Source of the DNA: a bacterium
GTDB lineage: Bacteria; Hydrothermota; UBA3073; JACQXS01; JAQTXJ01
Direction: 5' to 3'
Length of the DNA: 41,493 nt
Assembly: GCA_028688815.1 (NCBI GenBank)
Contig: JAQTXJ010000013.1
Coordinates: 1 to 41,493 of the forward strand
Under the pieces are notes generated by a model. It was not told the origin of the DNA. It saw only the letters and a program-made list of their open reading frames with translations, and did no database searches. This document shows, in pieces, positions 9,007-17,639 of this stretch (the stretch's first letter is position 1; each line of letters begins with the position of its first letter). A program made the position numbers and the translations under genes.

Positions 9007-10004
9007 AAATAGGAATCGTAGGACAAGAAACTTCAGGGAAGACAACAATATTTAAATTGCTTACTTCGCAGATAAATATGCCACCATCCGCCAAACCACA
9101 AATATGGACAATGGATATTAAAGATTCAAGACTTGATTTTCTTGCTTCTGTCTTTAACCCCAAAAAACTTACATATGTAAAGCTTGAACTGAACGATATC
9201 CCCGGATTTTCAAAGTCCGGCTTGGCATTACTCCAGACAATGGATGCTCTAATCTACGTCATCCCATTCTGGGGAAGTTTTAACAATCCAATAAAACACC
9301 TATCAGACCTGCAATCTGAACTTATTTTAAGAGATATTGAAATGTGTGAAAATGCAATAAAGAAGGCTGATTCTCCTCAAACATCCGAATTACTAAAAAA
9401 ATGTAAAGCCTCGCTTGATGAATCAATTCCCTTAAGCAAAATAACACTAACCGAGGAAGAAGAAAAATACTTACGGGGATTCGGATTTCTATCACAAAAA
9501 CCGTCAATCGTTATATTAAATACGGATAATCAGGAAAAAGATAATAAAGAACTATTAGCATTCAAAGAAAAAAATATTCTCCCGTTGCTTGTTATTAATG
9601 CATCTATTGAACTTGAAATTCTAGAACTTGAACCGGATGACAGAGCAACATATTGCAAAGAATTTGGCATAGAAAAGCCTATCATTGATAGATTCTCGGA
9701 AACCGCTTACACTCCATTCAAATTAGCCGTCTTTTTTACGGTAGGAGAAGATGAAGTTAGGGGATGGCAAATAACGGCAGGGGCAAAAGCATCCGTAGCC
9801 GCAGGAAAAGTCCATTCTGATATAGAACGTGGATTTATAAAAGCGGATATAATAGGATTCGAAGACTTTAAAAAAGTTTTAGCAACAGTTTCTTCACCAG
9901 CAATTGCTTTAAAAACAGCAAAAGGCAACGGATTATTACAAGTCGTGGATAAAGACTATATAGTTAAAGATGGGGACATAATTGAATTCAAATTTAACGT
10001 ATAA
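9003..10004 (+). CDS. YchF/Obg-like P-loop GTPase with C-terminal TGS domain (divergent)
   Basis: The 333-residue protein has P-loop GQETSGKT (7-14), G3-like motif DIPG (65-68) and a C-terminal TGS domain (about 245-331; AAGKVHSDIERGFIKADI matches YchF closely). It is shorter than YchF (about 363). It lacks the YchF GEGLGN segment after the G3 motif. The nucleotide-base motif position reads NTDN (173-176), which fits neither GTP-specific NKxD nor the NxxE of ATP-binding YchF. A role near the ribosome is likely by family. It overlaps nth by 4 bp and converges on the minus-strand gene 14 bp away. Confidence 0.8.
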   Translation: MKIGIVGQETSGKTTIFKLLTSQINMPPSAKPQIWTMDIKDSRLDFLASVFNPKKLTYVKLELNDIPGFSKSGLALLQTMDALIYVIPFWGSFNNPIKHLSDLQSELILRDIEMCENAIKKADSPQTSELLKKCKASLDESIPLSKITLTEEEEKYLRGFGFLSQKPSIVILNTDNQEKDNKELLAFKEKNILPLLVINASIELEILELEPDDRATYCKEFGIEKPIIDRFSETAYTPFKLAVFFTVGEDEVRGWQITAGAKASVAAGKVHSDIERGFIKADIIGFEDFKKVLATVSSPAIALKTAKGNGLLQVVDKDYIVKDGDIIEFKFNV

Positions 10005-10018
10005 CCTGATACTGTAAA

Positions 10019-11644
10019 TTATTTAACTACAATAAGCTTTTTAACCTCTGTACGCTCTGATTTTAACACGCAAAAATAAGTTCCTGCCGAAACTTTAATA
10101 CCTTTACTGTTTTTTGCATCCCAGCTTACAATTCCGCTTCTATTAAGTGGTTCAAACGTTTTAACAACTCTTCCTGCTTCATCCTGAATCAGGATTTGCC
10201 CTGTTTTGTTTTCGCTTGAAATTGAATATCTGATTACAGTGGTATTTTTTACCGGGTTAGGAAAACATACCAATTCAGTTTGCACAGGTTTTACAACTTC
10301 TTCCATACCGGCTTCCGAACATACATCAGCAGTTTGAAGTGTTGGAGTATTTGTTGTTACTGAGGGAGAACTATTAGTAGGCGTACAAATTGCTCCCGTA
10401 CTAACTGAAGTTCCGGTTATTCCAGGCGTATTAACTGTTACCGGGGCATCAACCCATGGACAATCAGGCGCCATTCCTCCGGCAGAATTTACTTTAACCA
10501 TTAAAAAATCATAATTACTACTGTAAGACACCGTTTCACCGGCAATTATGCATCCACCATCAGCAGTTAAACGCACCCCATTAGCACAATCGTTCTGTGC
10601 ACCTCCAAAAGCCTTTGACCACAATACGCTCCCTGATACATCCAATTTCATAACTAAAAAATCTGAATTACCTGCACCATAAGACTTAGTTTCACCAACT
10701 AATATATAATTATTACTCGCATCTTGTTGAATATACCATGGACAATCAAGTGCAGTACCTCCATAGGTTTTCACCCATGAAACTGCTCCACCGGAAGTTA
10801 ATTTTGCAAGCATAACATCGCCCTGCCCCGCTCCATAAGAATTAGTTATTCCTGCCACTACATAACCGCCATCTGAAGTCTGCTCTATTGCATTTGCTTC
10901 GTCATCCTGAGTACCTCCTAAAACCCTTGTCCATGAGACAGTACCGGTAGACGTTAACTTTACAACTAGAAAATCTTCTCCTCCTGAGCCATAAGAAGCA
11001 GTAAATCCATCTACTATAAATCCCCCGTCTGAAGTTTCCTGAACCCCATTTGTTCCTATTTCCAAATCTCCACCACCTAAAGTTTTTGCCCAGGAAATAT
11101 TACCTGTTGCATCTAATTTCATAACCAAAAACTCTCCACCGCTCGCAATTGAAGGATAGGAAAAAGTATACCCTAATACTATATACCCTCCATCTGAAGT
11201 TTGTTGTATTGCATTTGCGCCATCTATACTTGTCCCACCATAAGTTTTTGACCATGAAATAGCACCCGTTGATGTCAATTTTATAACAAGAAAATCTATA
11301 TCTCCTGCACCAAAAGATTTTGTTCCACCTGTTACTATATACCCACCATCTGCAGTTTGTTGAACGGAAAAGGCTTCGTCACGATCACTTCCACCATAAG
11401 TCTTTGCCCATAAAATATTAGCTGTTGAATCCAATTTAACAACTAAAAAATCTGTATTCCCGGCACCAAATGAAGTAGTATAACCGGTCATTATATAACC
11501 TTTATCAGTAGTCTGCTGAATATAACATCCATGATCGTCACCCGTTCCGCCAAAAGTTTTTGCCCATGAATCAGCATACAAAGAAAAACTTATACTATTT
11601 ACGAAAATATAACAAAAAACTCCTATTAAAACACTTTTTTTCAT
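10019..11644 (-). CDS. Secreted repeat protein with C-terminal sorting-type domain
   Basis: I place the start at 11644 because GGAGG lies just upstream of this ATG; an ATG four codons earlier would put the ribosome binding site inside the gene. The 541 residues begin with a signal peptide (MKKSVLIG...LYA). Seven repeats of about 52 residues follow (SWAKTFGG..DD....QQT.DGGYI..G.T.SFGAG..DFLV.KLD..G). Then comes a Thr/Pro/Ser-rich linker (about 385-445) and a C-terminal FlgD-like/type-A sorting-like domain. That domain contains CFPNPVKNTTVIRYSI, G.VSWDAKNSKGIKVSAGTY and ends KKLIVVK. Such tails mark proteins secreted by the type IX system or a relative. It is a paralogue of 1-459 and 26693-28150. 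Confidence 0.88.
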   Translation of the reverse strand: MKKSVLIGVFCYIFVNSISFSLYADSWAKTFGGTGDDHGCYIQQTTDKGYIMTGYTTSFGAGNTDFLVVKLDSTANILWAKTYGGSDRDEAFSVQQTADGGYIVTGGTKSFGAGDIDFLVIKLTSTGAISWSKTYGGTSIDGANAIQQTSDGGYIVLGYTFSYPSIASGGEFLVMKLDATGNISWAKTLGGGDLEIGTNGVQETSDGGFIVDGFTASYGSGGEDFLVVKLTSTGTVSWTRVLGGTQDDEANAIEQTSDGGYVVAGITNSYGAGQGDVMLAKLTSGGAVSWVKTYGGTALDCPWYIQQDASNNYILVGETKSYGAGNSDFLVMKLDVSGSVLWSKAFGGAQNDCANGVRLTADGGCIIAGETVSYSSNYDFLMVKVNSAGGMAPDCPWVDAPVTVNTPGITGTSVSTGAICTPTNSSPSVTTNTPTLQTADVCSEAGMEEVVKPVQTELVCFPNPVKNTTVIRYSISSENKTGQILIQDEAGRVVKTFEPLNRSGIVSWDAKNSKGIKVSAGTYFCVLKSERTEVKKLIVVK

Positions 11645-11840
11645 CTTTCCTCCCATTCTATTAACTAATGTTATTATAAATATGATTTCAAAATCAAATT
11701 ATGTCAATCTTTTTTTAATTTACTCCAATATTATCAAAAATAACATTATCTTTTAAGCCGATTGCTTTTTGGATTTTTATTCTATTTTATGTATTAATTT
11801 TATGCTAATATCGCGGTTACTATAATTCTACTCTTTATTC

Positions 11841-12812
11841 TCACGAATTCTCTGCTTTAAGTTCCCTTGCCATCAAAGCTTCTATCGCTATTAAAGGTGA
11901 TTTTTTATTAAATAACACTTCGTGTACTTCCTGTGTTATAGGCATACTTACATTATATTTCTCGGACAATTCTACTGCTGCCGATGTTGTATCTATTCCC
12001 TCTGCCACTTCAACCATCTTTTCACGAATGTATTCCATAGAATAACCCTTCCCAATCAATTCTCCTACTTTGTGATTGCGTGAATCCGTGCTGAATGATG
12101 TAGTTATAAGGTCTCCTATACCTGAAAGCCCCGAAAATGTATCAGTATTGGCACCCATAACTACACCTAAACGGATGATTTCTCTTATCCCTCTTGTAAG
12201 TAATGCCCCTTTAGTATTGGCTCCGAGCCCCAATCCATCACAAATACCAGATGCTATGGCAATTATATTTTTTAATGCTCCGCCAAGCTCCGCTCCAATT
12301 ACATCCGAACTCGTATAAACCCTGAATGTTTTGGAATTTAAAATGTTTTGCACTAATTTTGCATTTTCTTTGCTCTTACACGCACAAACACAACTCGTCG
12401 GGATACCGCGAATTACCTCTCTTGCTATACTCGGTCCTGCAAGAACACAAATATTGTCTTCCGGAACCCCGGTTTCTTCTAATAAAACTTCTGACATCCT
12501 TTTAAGTGTAGTTTTTTCTAAACCTTTTGAAACACACAACAACACGGCATTCGTTTTTTTATATAATACTTTTGCTACATCACGCATCACTTGTGAAGGA
12601 ACGGCAAAAATAATAATGGAACAAGAGTCTATGGCATCATTAAAATCATACGTAATATTTACTTTATCCGGTATTTTATAGCCGGGTAAATATTTGGTAT
12701 TTTCCCTGTTTTCTATTTTTTCTATCGTCCATAAACTTACATTTGATTTATCACTAAGCATTATCGCTAGCGTAGTTCCCCAGTTTCCTGCTCCAAGAAT
12801 ACCTATTTTCAT
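11841..12812 (-). CDS. gpsA: Glycerol-3-phosphate dehydrogenase [NAD(P)+]
   Basis: This enzyme makes sn-glycerol-3-phosphate from dihydroxyacetone phosphate for phospholipid synthesis. From the internal ATG at 12812 the protein starts directly with the Rossmann motif KIGILGAGNWGTTLA; an in-frame ATG 21 codons upstream adds a non-conserved tail. The 323 residues keep VSKGLE (Lys96), AGPSIARE, GGALKNIIAIASG (catalytic Lys181), SGLSGIGDL and SRNHKVG. There is no Shine-Dalgarno site; a TTGACT/TAAAAT promoter ends 7 nt before this ATG, which supports the shorter start. Confidence 0.94.
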   Translation of the reverse strand: MKIGILGAGNWGTTLAIMLSDKSNVSLWTIEKIENRENTKYLPGYKIPDKVNITYDFNDAIDSCSIIIFAVPSQVMRDVAKVLYKKTNAVLLCVSKGLEKTTLKRMSEVLLEETGVPEDNICVLAGPSIAREVIRGIPTSCVCACKSKENAKLVQNILNSKTFRVYTSSDVIGAELGGALKNIIAIASGICDGLGLGANTKGALLTRGIREIIRLGVVMGANTDTFSGLSGIGDLITTSFSTDSRNHKVGELIGKGYSMEYIREKMVEVAEGIDTTSAAVELSEKYNVSMPITQEVHEVLFNKKSPLIAIEALMARELKAENS

Positions 12813-12819
12813 ATTCTGT

Positions 12820-12847
12820 ATTTTATATATATTCTTATAAAAGTCAA
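12820..12847 (-). promoter_or_regulatory. Candidate leaderless promoter of gpsA
   Basis: Minus strand: TTGACT (12842-12847), 16-bp spacer, TAAAAT (12820-12825), then 7 nt to the ATG at 12812. Initiation would fall on the start codon itself. Confidence 0.45.
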
Positions 12848-12896
12848 TTTTTTCTTGATTTTTTTCATTATTCAAGTATTCTGTATTTCACATAGC

Positions 12897-13694
12897 ATGA
12901 AAATATTATTTATAGGCGATATCATAGGTACCCCAGGAAAAGAAGTCGTTATAAAAAAACTTCCTACCTTGATAAAAGAAAATACTATAGATTTCGTCAT
13001 TGCAAATGCTGAATGTGTAAGCAAAAGTGCAAACAGTATTACACCTGAAGATGCTTTACTCCTAACAGATAGTGGTGTAAATTGCATAACAACAGGCGAA
13101 AGAGTATGGGGAAAACAAGAAATGATAGAATTTCTTACGACTAATTCCACTTCAAATTCTACCCCGGTACAATGCTCCATACTACGTCCCTTAAATTACC
13201 CACACGACGTTCCGGGTATCGGTAGTGCTATTTATCCGGAAGGCATAGCAGTAATAAACTTACTCGGCAGAGCCTTTCTTGCTAATATTGACTGCCCTTT
13301 CAGAACAGGACTGGCTGAAATAGAAAAAATTAGTTCTTCCGCTAAAATAATTATCGTTGACTTCCATGCTCAAACCACTGCAGAAAAACAAGCTTTTAGC
13401 TACTGGATAGAGGGGAAAGTATCAGCAGTAATTGGAACACATACAACGGCACAAACTAACGACGAAAAAATTATGTCCGGCGGAACTGCTTATATATCAA
13501 GCGTAGGAATGACAGGAGTACAAGATTCAATAAGTGGAATGGTCAAAGAACTATATGTCCAACATTTCATTACTGGTATTCCTGTAGAATTTAAACCCGC
13601 TCAAGGAGAAGGTAAATTAAACGGGGTAATTATAGAAATTGATAATTATACCGGAAAAGCAGTAACGATTCGAAAAATTAGCGGCTTATCTTGA
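12897..13694 (+). CDS. YmdB-family metallophosphoesterase with degenerate active site
   Basis: From the ATG at 12897 the 265 residues match the YmdB/TIGR00282 family of cyclic-nucleotide phosphodiesterases along their length: ILFIGDIIGTPG, DFHAQTTAEK, VSAVIGTHT, GGTAYISSVGMTG. Key positions differ. The usual NGEN reads NAEC (Glu39 kept, Asn40 to Cys). The usual GNH.W reads GERVW (Asn to Glu68, catalytic His to Arg69). The usual GTHTH reads GTHTT (His to Thr184). Asp8, Glu39, His157 and His182 remain. It may be catalytically weak, inactive or re-purposed. An upstream in-frame start at 12855 adds only a non-conserved tail. Confidence 0.85.
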   Translation: MKILFIGDIIGTPGKEVVIKKLPTLIKENTIDFVIANAECVSKSANSITPEDALLLTDSGVNCITTGERVWGKQEMIEFLTTNSTSNSTPVQCSILRPLNYPHDVPGIGSAIYPEGIAVINLLGRAFLANIDCPFRTGLAEIEKISSSAKIIIVDFHAQTTAEKQAFSYWIEGKVSAVIGTHTTAQTNDEKIMSGGTAYISSVGMTGVQDSISGMVKELYVQHFITGIPVEFKPAQGEGKLNGVIIEIDNYTGKAVTIRKISGLS

Positions 13695-13710
13695 TCTTCT
13701 ATATTTCTAC

Positions 13711-14361
13711 TTATAAAATTTGCTTAATGCCTACCCCTAAGCCATAAAATATACTGCCATAACTTGTTTGAGTGGTAGCTCCGTTGGCCCCAAAATTGAA
13801 ACTTAACTCTCCAAAACACATAAATCTTGTCTTCTCATTTATTCTATATTCAAAACCTACAGGAGCCATAAATTTCATTTCAGTAATAGGAGTAGTAAAA
13901 GAACTATCATTTACTGTTATCTCTTTATCATACATTCTAAATTTAGGACCACAAGACACAAATGGACACCATTGAGCTTCTTCTTCTAAAGGAAAATAAT
14001 ATTTTACCAGCAAAGAGAACACATTGCCCGTTTCTTTATATTTAATGGCTTCATAAGTAATTAAACTAGTATCATTACCAGTGCTTGTTTCATAGTTGTA
14101 ATTGAATTCAATACCAAAAGTAGGTATTGCGCTAAACATTTTTGTATATTCTTTTCCACATTGAGGACAGTTAAATTTGCGGTTTAAAAAAAAGAAATTA
14201 CCCTCAATTGAAACTCCGCCTCCAAACCAGTATTGATTTCCGTTTGAACTTGTTGCTGTTTTATGTAATCCGTTAAACGGAACTTTAGCACCCACACTTA
14301 TTGGAAATACCCGGGTTGTTCCTAAAATAATTAACACCCACCCAAAAGCTATCTTTTTCAT
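13711..14361 (-). CDS. Predicted outer-membrane beta-barrel protein
   Basis: The start at 14361 is fixed by AGGAGG 6 nt upstream; a longer frame adds 21 implausible residues. The 216-residue product has a signal peptide (1-20) and then alternating polar/hydrophobic strands rich in Gly, Tyr and Phe (for example FSLLVKYYF, FMAPVGFEYRI, IFYGLGVGIKQIL). This is typical of small 8-10-strand barrels. An unusual CPQCGKEY motif (CxxC at 65-68) sits in a predicted loop. No specific family is recognised. It lies 90 bp downstream of rplQ and converges on the YmdB-like gene. Confidence 0.6.
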   Translation of the reverse strand: MKKIAFGWVLIILGTTRVFPISVGAKVPFNGLHKTATSSNGNQYWFGGGVSIEGNFFFLNRKFNCPQCGKEYTKMFSAIPTFGIEFNYNYETSTGNDTSLITYEAIKYKETGNVFSLLVKYYFPLEEEAQWCPFVSCGPKFRMYDKEITVNDSSFTTPITEMKFMAPVGFEYRINEKTRFMCFGELSFNFGANGATTQTSYGSIFYGLGVGIKQIL

Positions 14362-14450
14362 AATTAACCTCCTGATGATTAAAGGTAATAGTTTAGTTTT
14401 TCCTGAAGTCAAACTGTGGCACACAAAATCAAAATCTCTACGCTTGAGAC

Positions 14451-14891
14451 CTACACCGCTTCACCCTTAAGTCTTTTCTCTTCTTTTTCTTGCCGTTTAG
14501 TTTCTCTAGCGTCTATCTTTTTCTTTCTCTCTTCATCAAACCCTAATAGTTCAATGAATGCAAGCTGTGCTCCATCACCTTTGCGAGGCGGCAACCTAAC
14601 TATTCTTGTAAAGCCACTTTTGCGTTCACCAAGTTTAGGAACAATAGTCGTCAAAAGATGTTTTATTATCTTTTTATCATTTCTCAATATTTTATTTAAC
14701 TCATAACGACTGGCTTCTCCTTTTTTGGCAAATGTAAGCGTCCTATCTATAACCTTACTCGATTCTTTGGCTTTCAAAATAGTAGTTACAATCCCGTAAT
14801 GTGTGAAAACATTCCTCATCAGATTAAACAGCGTTGCTTCTCTGTGAGATTTTGTGCGATTTAATTTTTTTACTTTATTCCCGTGTCTCAT
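14451..14891 (-). CDS. rplQ: Large-subunit ribosomal protein bL17
   Basis: The 146 residues start with the standard MRHGNKVKKLNRTKSHREA and keep the conserved core to about residue 115 (FAKKGEASRYELNKILRND; RLPPRKGDGAQLAFIEL). A charged Lys/Glu-rich tail (about 116-146) is longer than in short bacterial L17. It follows rpoA as in the alpha operon, overlapping its 3' end by 17 bp; AGGAG upstream of the ATG lies within rpoA. Confidence 0.96.
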   Translation of the reverse strand: MRHGNKVKKLNRTKSHREATLFNLMRNVFTHYGIVTTILKAKESSKVIDRTLTFAKKGEASRYELNKILRNDKKIIKHLLTTIVPKLGERKSGFTRIVRLPPRKGDGAQLAFIELLGFDEERKKKIDARETKRQEKEEKRLKGEAV

Positions 14892-15858
14892 TTTCTCCTA
14901 TCTTAAATGGAAGTTTTGCTCCAAATATAAGGTTATATCTCGCTAATAATTCAATAAGTTCAGCTAACGATTTACGACCAAAATTAGGATATTGCAACAT
15001 ATCCGCTTCAGTCTTCTGAACAAGATCTCCCAATGTTCCAATATCAGCTGCTTTTAAACAATTATGAGCTCTTACTGAAAGCTCAAGTCCATCTATCCTT
15101 ATTGCAAGAGTATCCCTTAATTTTTTCTCGGTTTCATCCATTTCCTGAACTCTTTCAATTTCTTCTTCTTTTCTTAATAACGTAAATATGTTAAAATGGT
15201 CATTTGCAATTGTAGACGCTAATGAAACCGCATCTTCAGGAATCATCTGCCCGTTTGTCCATACCTCTAAAATTAATTTGTCATAATCAGTTCTCCGCTC
15301 AATTCGTGTATGATCAATCTTATATTTAACTCTGCGAACCGGGGAGTAAAAAGCATCTAAATAAATCAAACCTACTTCAGATTCTTTCTTTAAAAATTCG
15401 GCAGCCACATAGCCTCTTCCGGTAGTAACGAAAAGTTCCGCACTAAAGTCTTTTATATCGTCTGTAACTGTTAAAATAAGCTGTTCAGGATTTATTATCT
15501 CACATTCACTGTCTGCTTTAATATCCCCTGCGGTTATTTCTCCCTTTTTATTTATTTTGAGAGAAAGCTTTTTCTCCAGCTTATTTATCAATTTTATGTT
15601 TATCTTCTTTAAATTAAGGATGATTTGAGACATATCTTCATAAACACCCGGAATTGTAGAAAATTCATGCGGAACATTATCGAATTTAATGGCTGAAATA
15701 GCCGCTCCTTGTATCGATGACAGAAGAATACGTCTCAGTGAATTTCCTATTGTCATGCCAAAACCAGGTTCAAGAGGAGAAAAAATAAACTTACCGTATT
15801 CATCAGTAGATTTTTCCACTTCTACCGCTTGAGGCATTTTAAATGGTAATAGTTTCAT
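14875..15858 (-). CDS. rpoA: DNA-directed RNA polymerase subunit alpha
   Basis: At 327 residues it has normal length. The N-terminal assembly domain (about 1-230) contains SPLEPGFGMTIGNSLRRILLSS. A Glu-rich linker precedes the C-terminal DNA/regulator-binding domain (about 250-315: LELSVRAHNCLKAADIGTLGDLV, NFGRKSLAEL). AAGGAGG precedes the start by 9 nt. Unusually, the gene directly upstream is rnfD rather than rpsD/rpsK/rpsM. Confidence 0.97.
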   Translation of the reverse strand: MKLLPFKMPQAVEVEKSTDEYGKFIFSPLEPGFGMTIGNSLRRILLSSIQGAAISAIKFDNVPHEFSTIPGVYEDMSQIILNLKKINIKLINKLEKKLSLKINKKGEITAGDIKADSECEIINPEQLILTVTDDIKDFSAELFVTTGRGYVAAEFLKKESEVGLIYLDAFYSPVRRVKYKIDHTRIERRTDYDKLILEVWTNGQMIPEDAVSLASTIANDHFNIFTLLRKEEEIERVQEMDETEKKLRDTLAIRIDGLELSVRAHNCLKAADIGTLGDLVQKTEADMLQYPNFGRKSLAELIELLARYNLIFGAKLPFKIGENETRE

Positions 15859-15898
15859 ATAATTTTACCTCCTTAAATAGTCCGAATTTTTATAATTG

Positions 15899-16888
15899 TC
15901 AAGATAAGATTTTAATTTGCTTAAATATTTTTGGTTTTAACGCCCTCTCTATTAAAGGGACAAAACAATTCATAATCAAAATTGCAAAACAAACACCTTC
16001 CGGTTGTGCTCCCCATAGCCTGATAAGTACAGTTATAACTCCACATCCTACGCCAAAAACCCACCTCCCTTCACGAGTTATAGGAGATGTTACATAATCC
16101 GTAGCCATAAAAAATGCTCCGAGAAATAATCCCCCCGCAAGGATATGAAAAATACCATTCACGGGAGTTATCCCAAACATATAAAACAATTGCATTAAAA
16201 TCCCTACGGTACCTATATATGACAATGGAATACGCCAATCAATATATTTCATTGCTATGAGAAAAATCCCCCCAAGCAACAGAAAAAGACATGATATTTC
16301 ACCTAATGTTCCCCCATATACACCTAAAAACAAATTTTTAATTGATTCTCCCGAGTTTAGCATTGATACTATTGCAGGGTTTCCCGAATTCATTTTTAAT
16401 ACCCCTAATGGAGCCACATTTGTAATTACATTCATATCGCTTATCGCTCCAAATTTAGGTGCTGACCATAAACTACTCATTGCCTGTGGCCACGAAGCCA
16501 CTATAAAAGCTCGTCCGGCAAGAGCAGGATTGATGAAATTGTACCCCAATCCACCAAAAGCTTGCTTTGCAACCACTATAGCAAAAATAACTCCTACTAT
16601 TGGTATCCATAAAGGAACTTTCACCGGTAAATTAAATGCAAGTAACATTCCCGTCAATATCGCACTTCCATCAAAATAAGTACGTCTTTTTTTTATAAGT
16701 ATTTGAACTATCGCTTCCGTTAAACATGCCACTCCGCAAGAAACAATAACAAGCCATAATGCGCGGATACCAAATGAGTATATCGACCATATAAAAGCAG
16801 GCACTAATGCAATTATTACCGTATATATTATACGGGGTATCGATATATCCCTATGTATATGAGGAGAAACCGAGACTACTAATTTCAT
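15899..16888 (-). CDS. rnfD: RnfD/NqrB-family subunit, electron-transport complex, lacking the usual FMN threonine
   Basis: RnfD is an integral membrane subunit of the ion-pumping Rnf ferredoxin:NAD complex. The 329 residues form about nine to ten membrane helices with family blocks FDGSAILTGMLLAFNLP (72-88), FGGLGYNFINPALAGRAF (111-128) and YGGTLGEISC (191-200). Near 152-165, where the family has a (S/T)GAT-P-L motif whose Thr carries covalent FMN, this protein reads TNVAPL; the acceptor position is Ala159. The other rnf genes are absent from the window. It sits between rpsN (13-bp gap) and rpoA (40-bp gap) on the same strand. Confidence 0.88.
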   Translation of the reverse strand: MKLVVSVSPHIHRDISIPRIIYTVIIALVPAFIWSIYSFGIRALWLVIVSCGVACLTEAIVQILIKKRRTYFDGSAILTGMLLAFNLPVKVPLWIPIVGVIFAIVVAKQAFGGLGYNFINPALAGRAFIVASWPQAMSSLWSAPKFGAISDMNVITNVAPLGVLKMNSGNPAIVSMLNSGESIKNLFLGVYGGTLGEISCLFLLLGGIFLIAMKYIDWRIPLSYIGTVGILMQLFYMFGITPVNGIFHILAGGLFLGAFFMATDYVTSPITREGRWVFGVGCGVITVLIRLWGAQPEGVCFAILIMNCFVPLIERALKPKIFKQIKILS

Positions 16889-16901
16889 TATTTAGTGAAC
16901 T

Positions 16902-17087
16902 CTACCAGCTTGCTTTTCTTACACCCGGAATTTGACCACGAAGTGCAAGTTGTCGGAAGCAAATCCTGCATAACCCAAACTTCTTATAAACACCTCTTGG
17001 GCGACCGCACAGCTGACAGCGTTGATAACGACGGGTTTTATACTTAGCTGCCCTTTTTTGTTTTATTACCAGACACTTTTTTGCCAT
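16902..17087 (-). CDS. rpsN: Small-subunit ribosomal protein uS14, zinc-binding type
   Basis: The 61 residues are the short zinc-ribbon form: C24-x2-C27 and C40-x2-C43 with the conserved tail [18 protein letters not shown]. It assembles into the 30S head. The start lies inside rplE, with a 44-bp overlap. The ribosome binding site is weak, so translational coupling to rplE is likely. rpsH, rplF and the rest of the spc operon do not follow; rnfD does. Confidence 0.96.
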   Translation of the reverse strand: MAKKCLVIKQKRAAKYKTRRYQRCQLCGRPRGVYKKFGLCRICFRQLALRGQIPGVRKASW

Positions 17088-17631
17088 AAGATTTCTTAAA
17101 TGGGATATTAAAAGCGGTTAATAGCTCTAATGAATCCTCTCTATGTTTACATCTAATTGTAAATGTCACATCCATACCTAAAACAAGTTTTACTTTATCA
17201 TAAGAAATTTCAGGGAATATATTCTGCTCTACAATACCAAAACTATAATTTCCCTTTCTATCAAAAGAATCAGGATTTAATCCCCTGAAGTCACGAACAC
17301 GGGGAAGAGCAAAAGTCACTAACCTTTCTAAGAACTCATACATGCGCTCTTTTCTTAATGTTACTTTACAACCAATCGCCTTGCCCTTCACTAACTTGAA
17401 AGAAGATATTGATTTGTGTGCTTGTGTTATTAATGGGCGCTGACCTGTTATCGTAGCTAATTGTTCACACGCTTCATCAAGTATTTTAGGTTCCTGAACG
17501 GCTTCCCCGATTCCCATATTTATCGTAATCTTCTTTAATTCCGGAACTTCATAAACATTAGTGTATTTAAGTTGCTTCATTAACTTAGGAATAATGTTTT
17601 TAGTATATTCTTCCTTTAAATTCACTCCCAT
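17044..17631 (-). CDS. rplE: Large-subunit ribosomal protein uL5
   Basis: The 195-residue 5S-rRNA-binding protein has the conserved blocks [63 protein letters not shown] and GMDVTFTI. It is about 15 residues longer than usual because of a basic tail ([17 protein letters not shown]) that overlaps rpsN. The ribosome binding site TAGGAG overlaps the stop codon of the upstream PpiC-type gene, so the two are on one transcript. rplX and rplN, normally upstream, are missing. Confidence 0.96.
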   Translation of the reverse strand: MGVNLKEEYTKNIIPKLMKQLKYTNVYEVPELKKITINMGIGEAVQEPKILDEACEQLATITGQRPLITQAHKSISSFKLVKGKAIGCKVTLRKERMYEFLERLVTFALPRVRDFRGLNPDSFDRKGNYSFGIVEQNIFPEISYDKVKLVLGMDVTFTIRCKHREDSLELLTAFNIPFKKSYGKKVSGNKTKKGS

Positions 17632-17639
17632 TTAATCTC

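Noticed and set aside
11645-11656. Start four codons upstream for the repeat protein at 10019-11644
   Set aside because: Those codons are themselves the GGAGG ribosome binding site of the downstream ATG, which begins a proper signal peptide.
12855-12896. Longer N-terminus for the YmdB-like protein
   Set aside because: The conserved fold begins at the ATG at 12897, and the extra residues lie in the divergent promoter region shared with gpsA.
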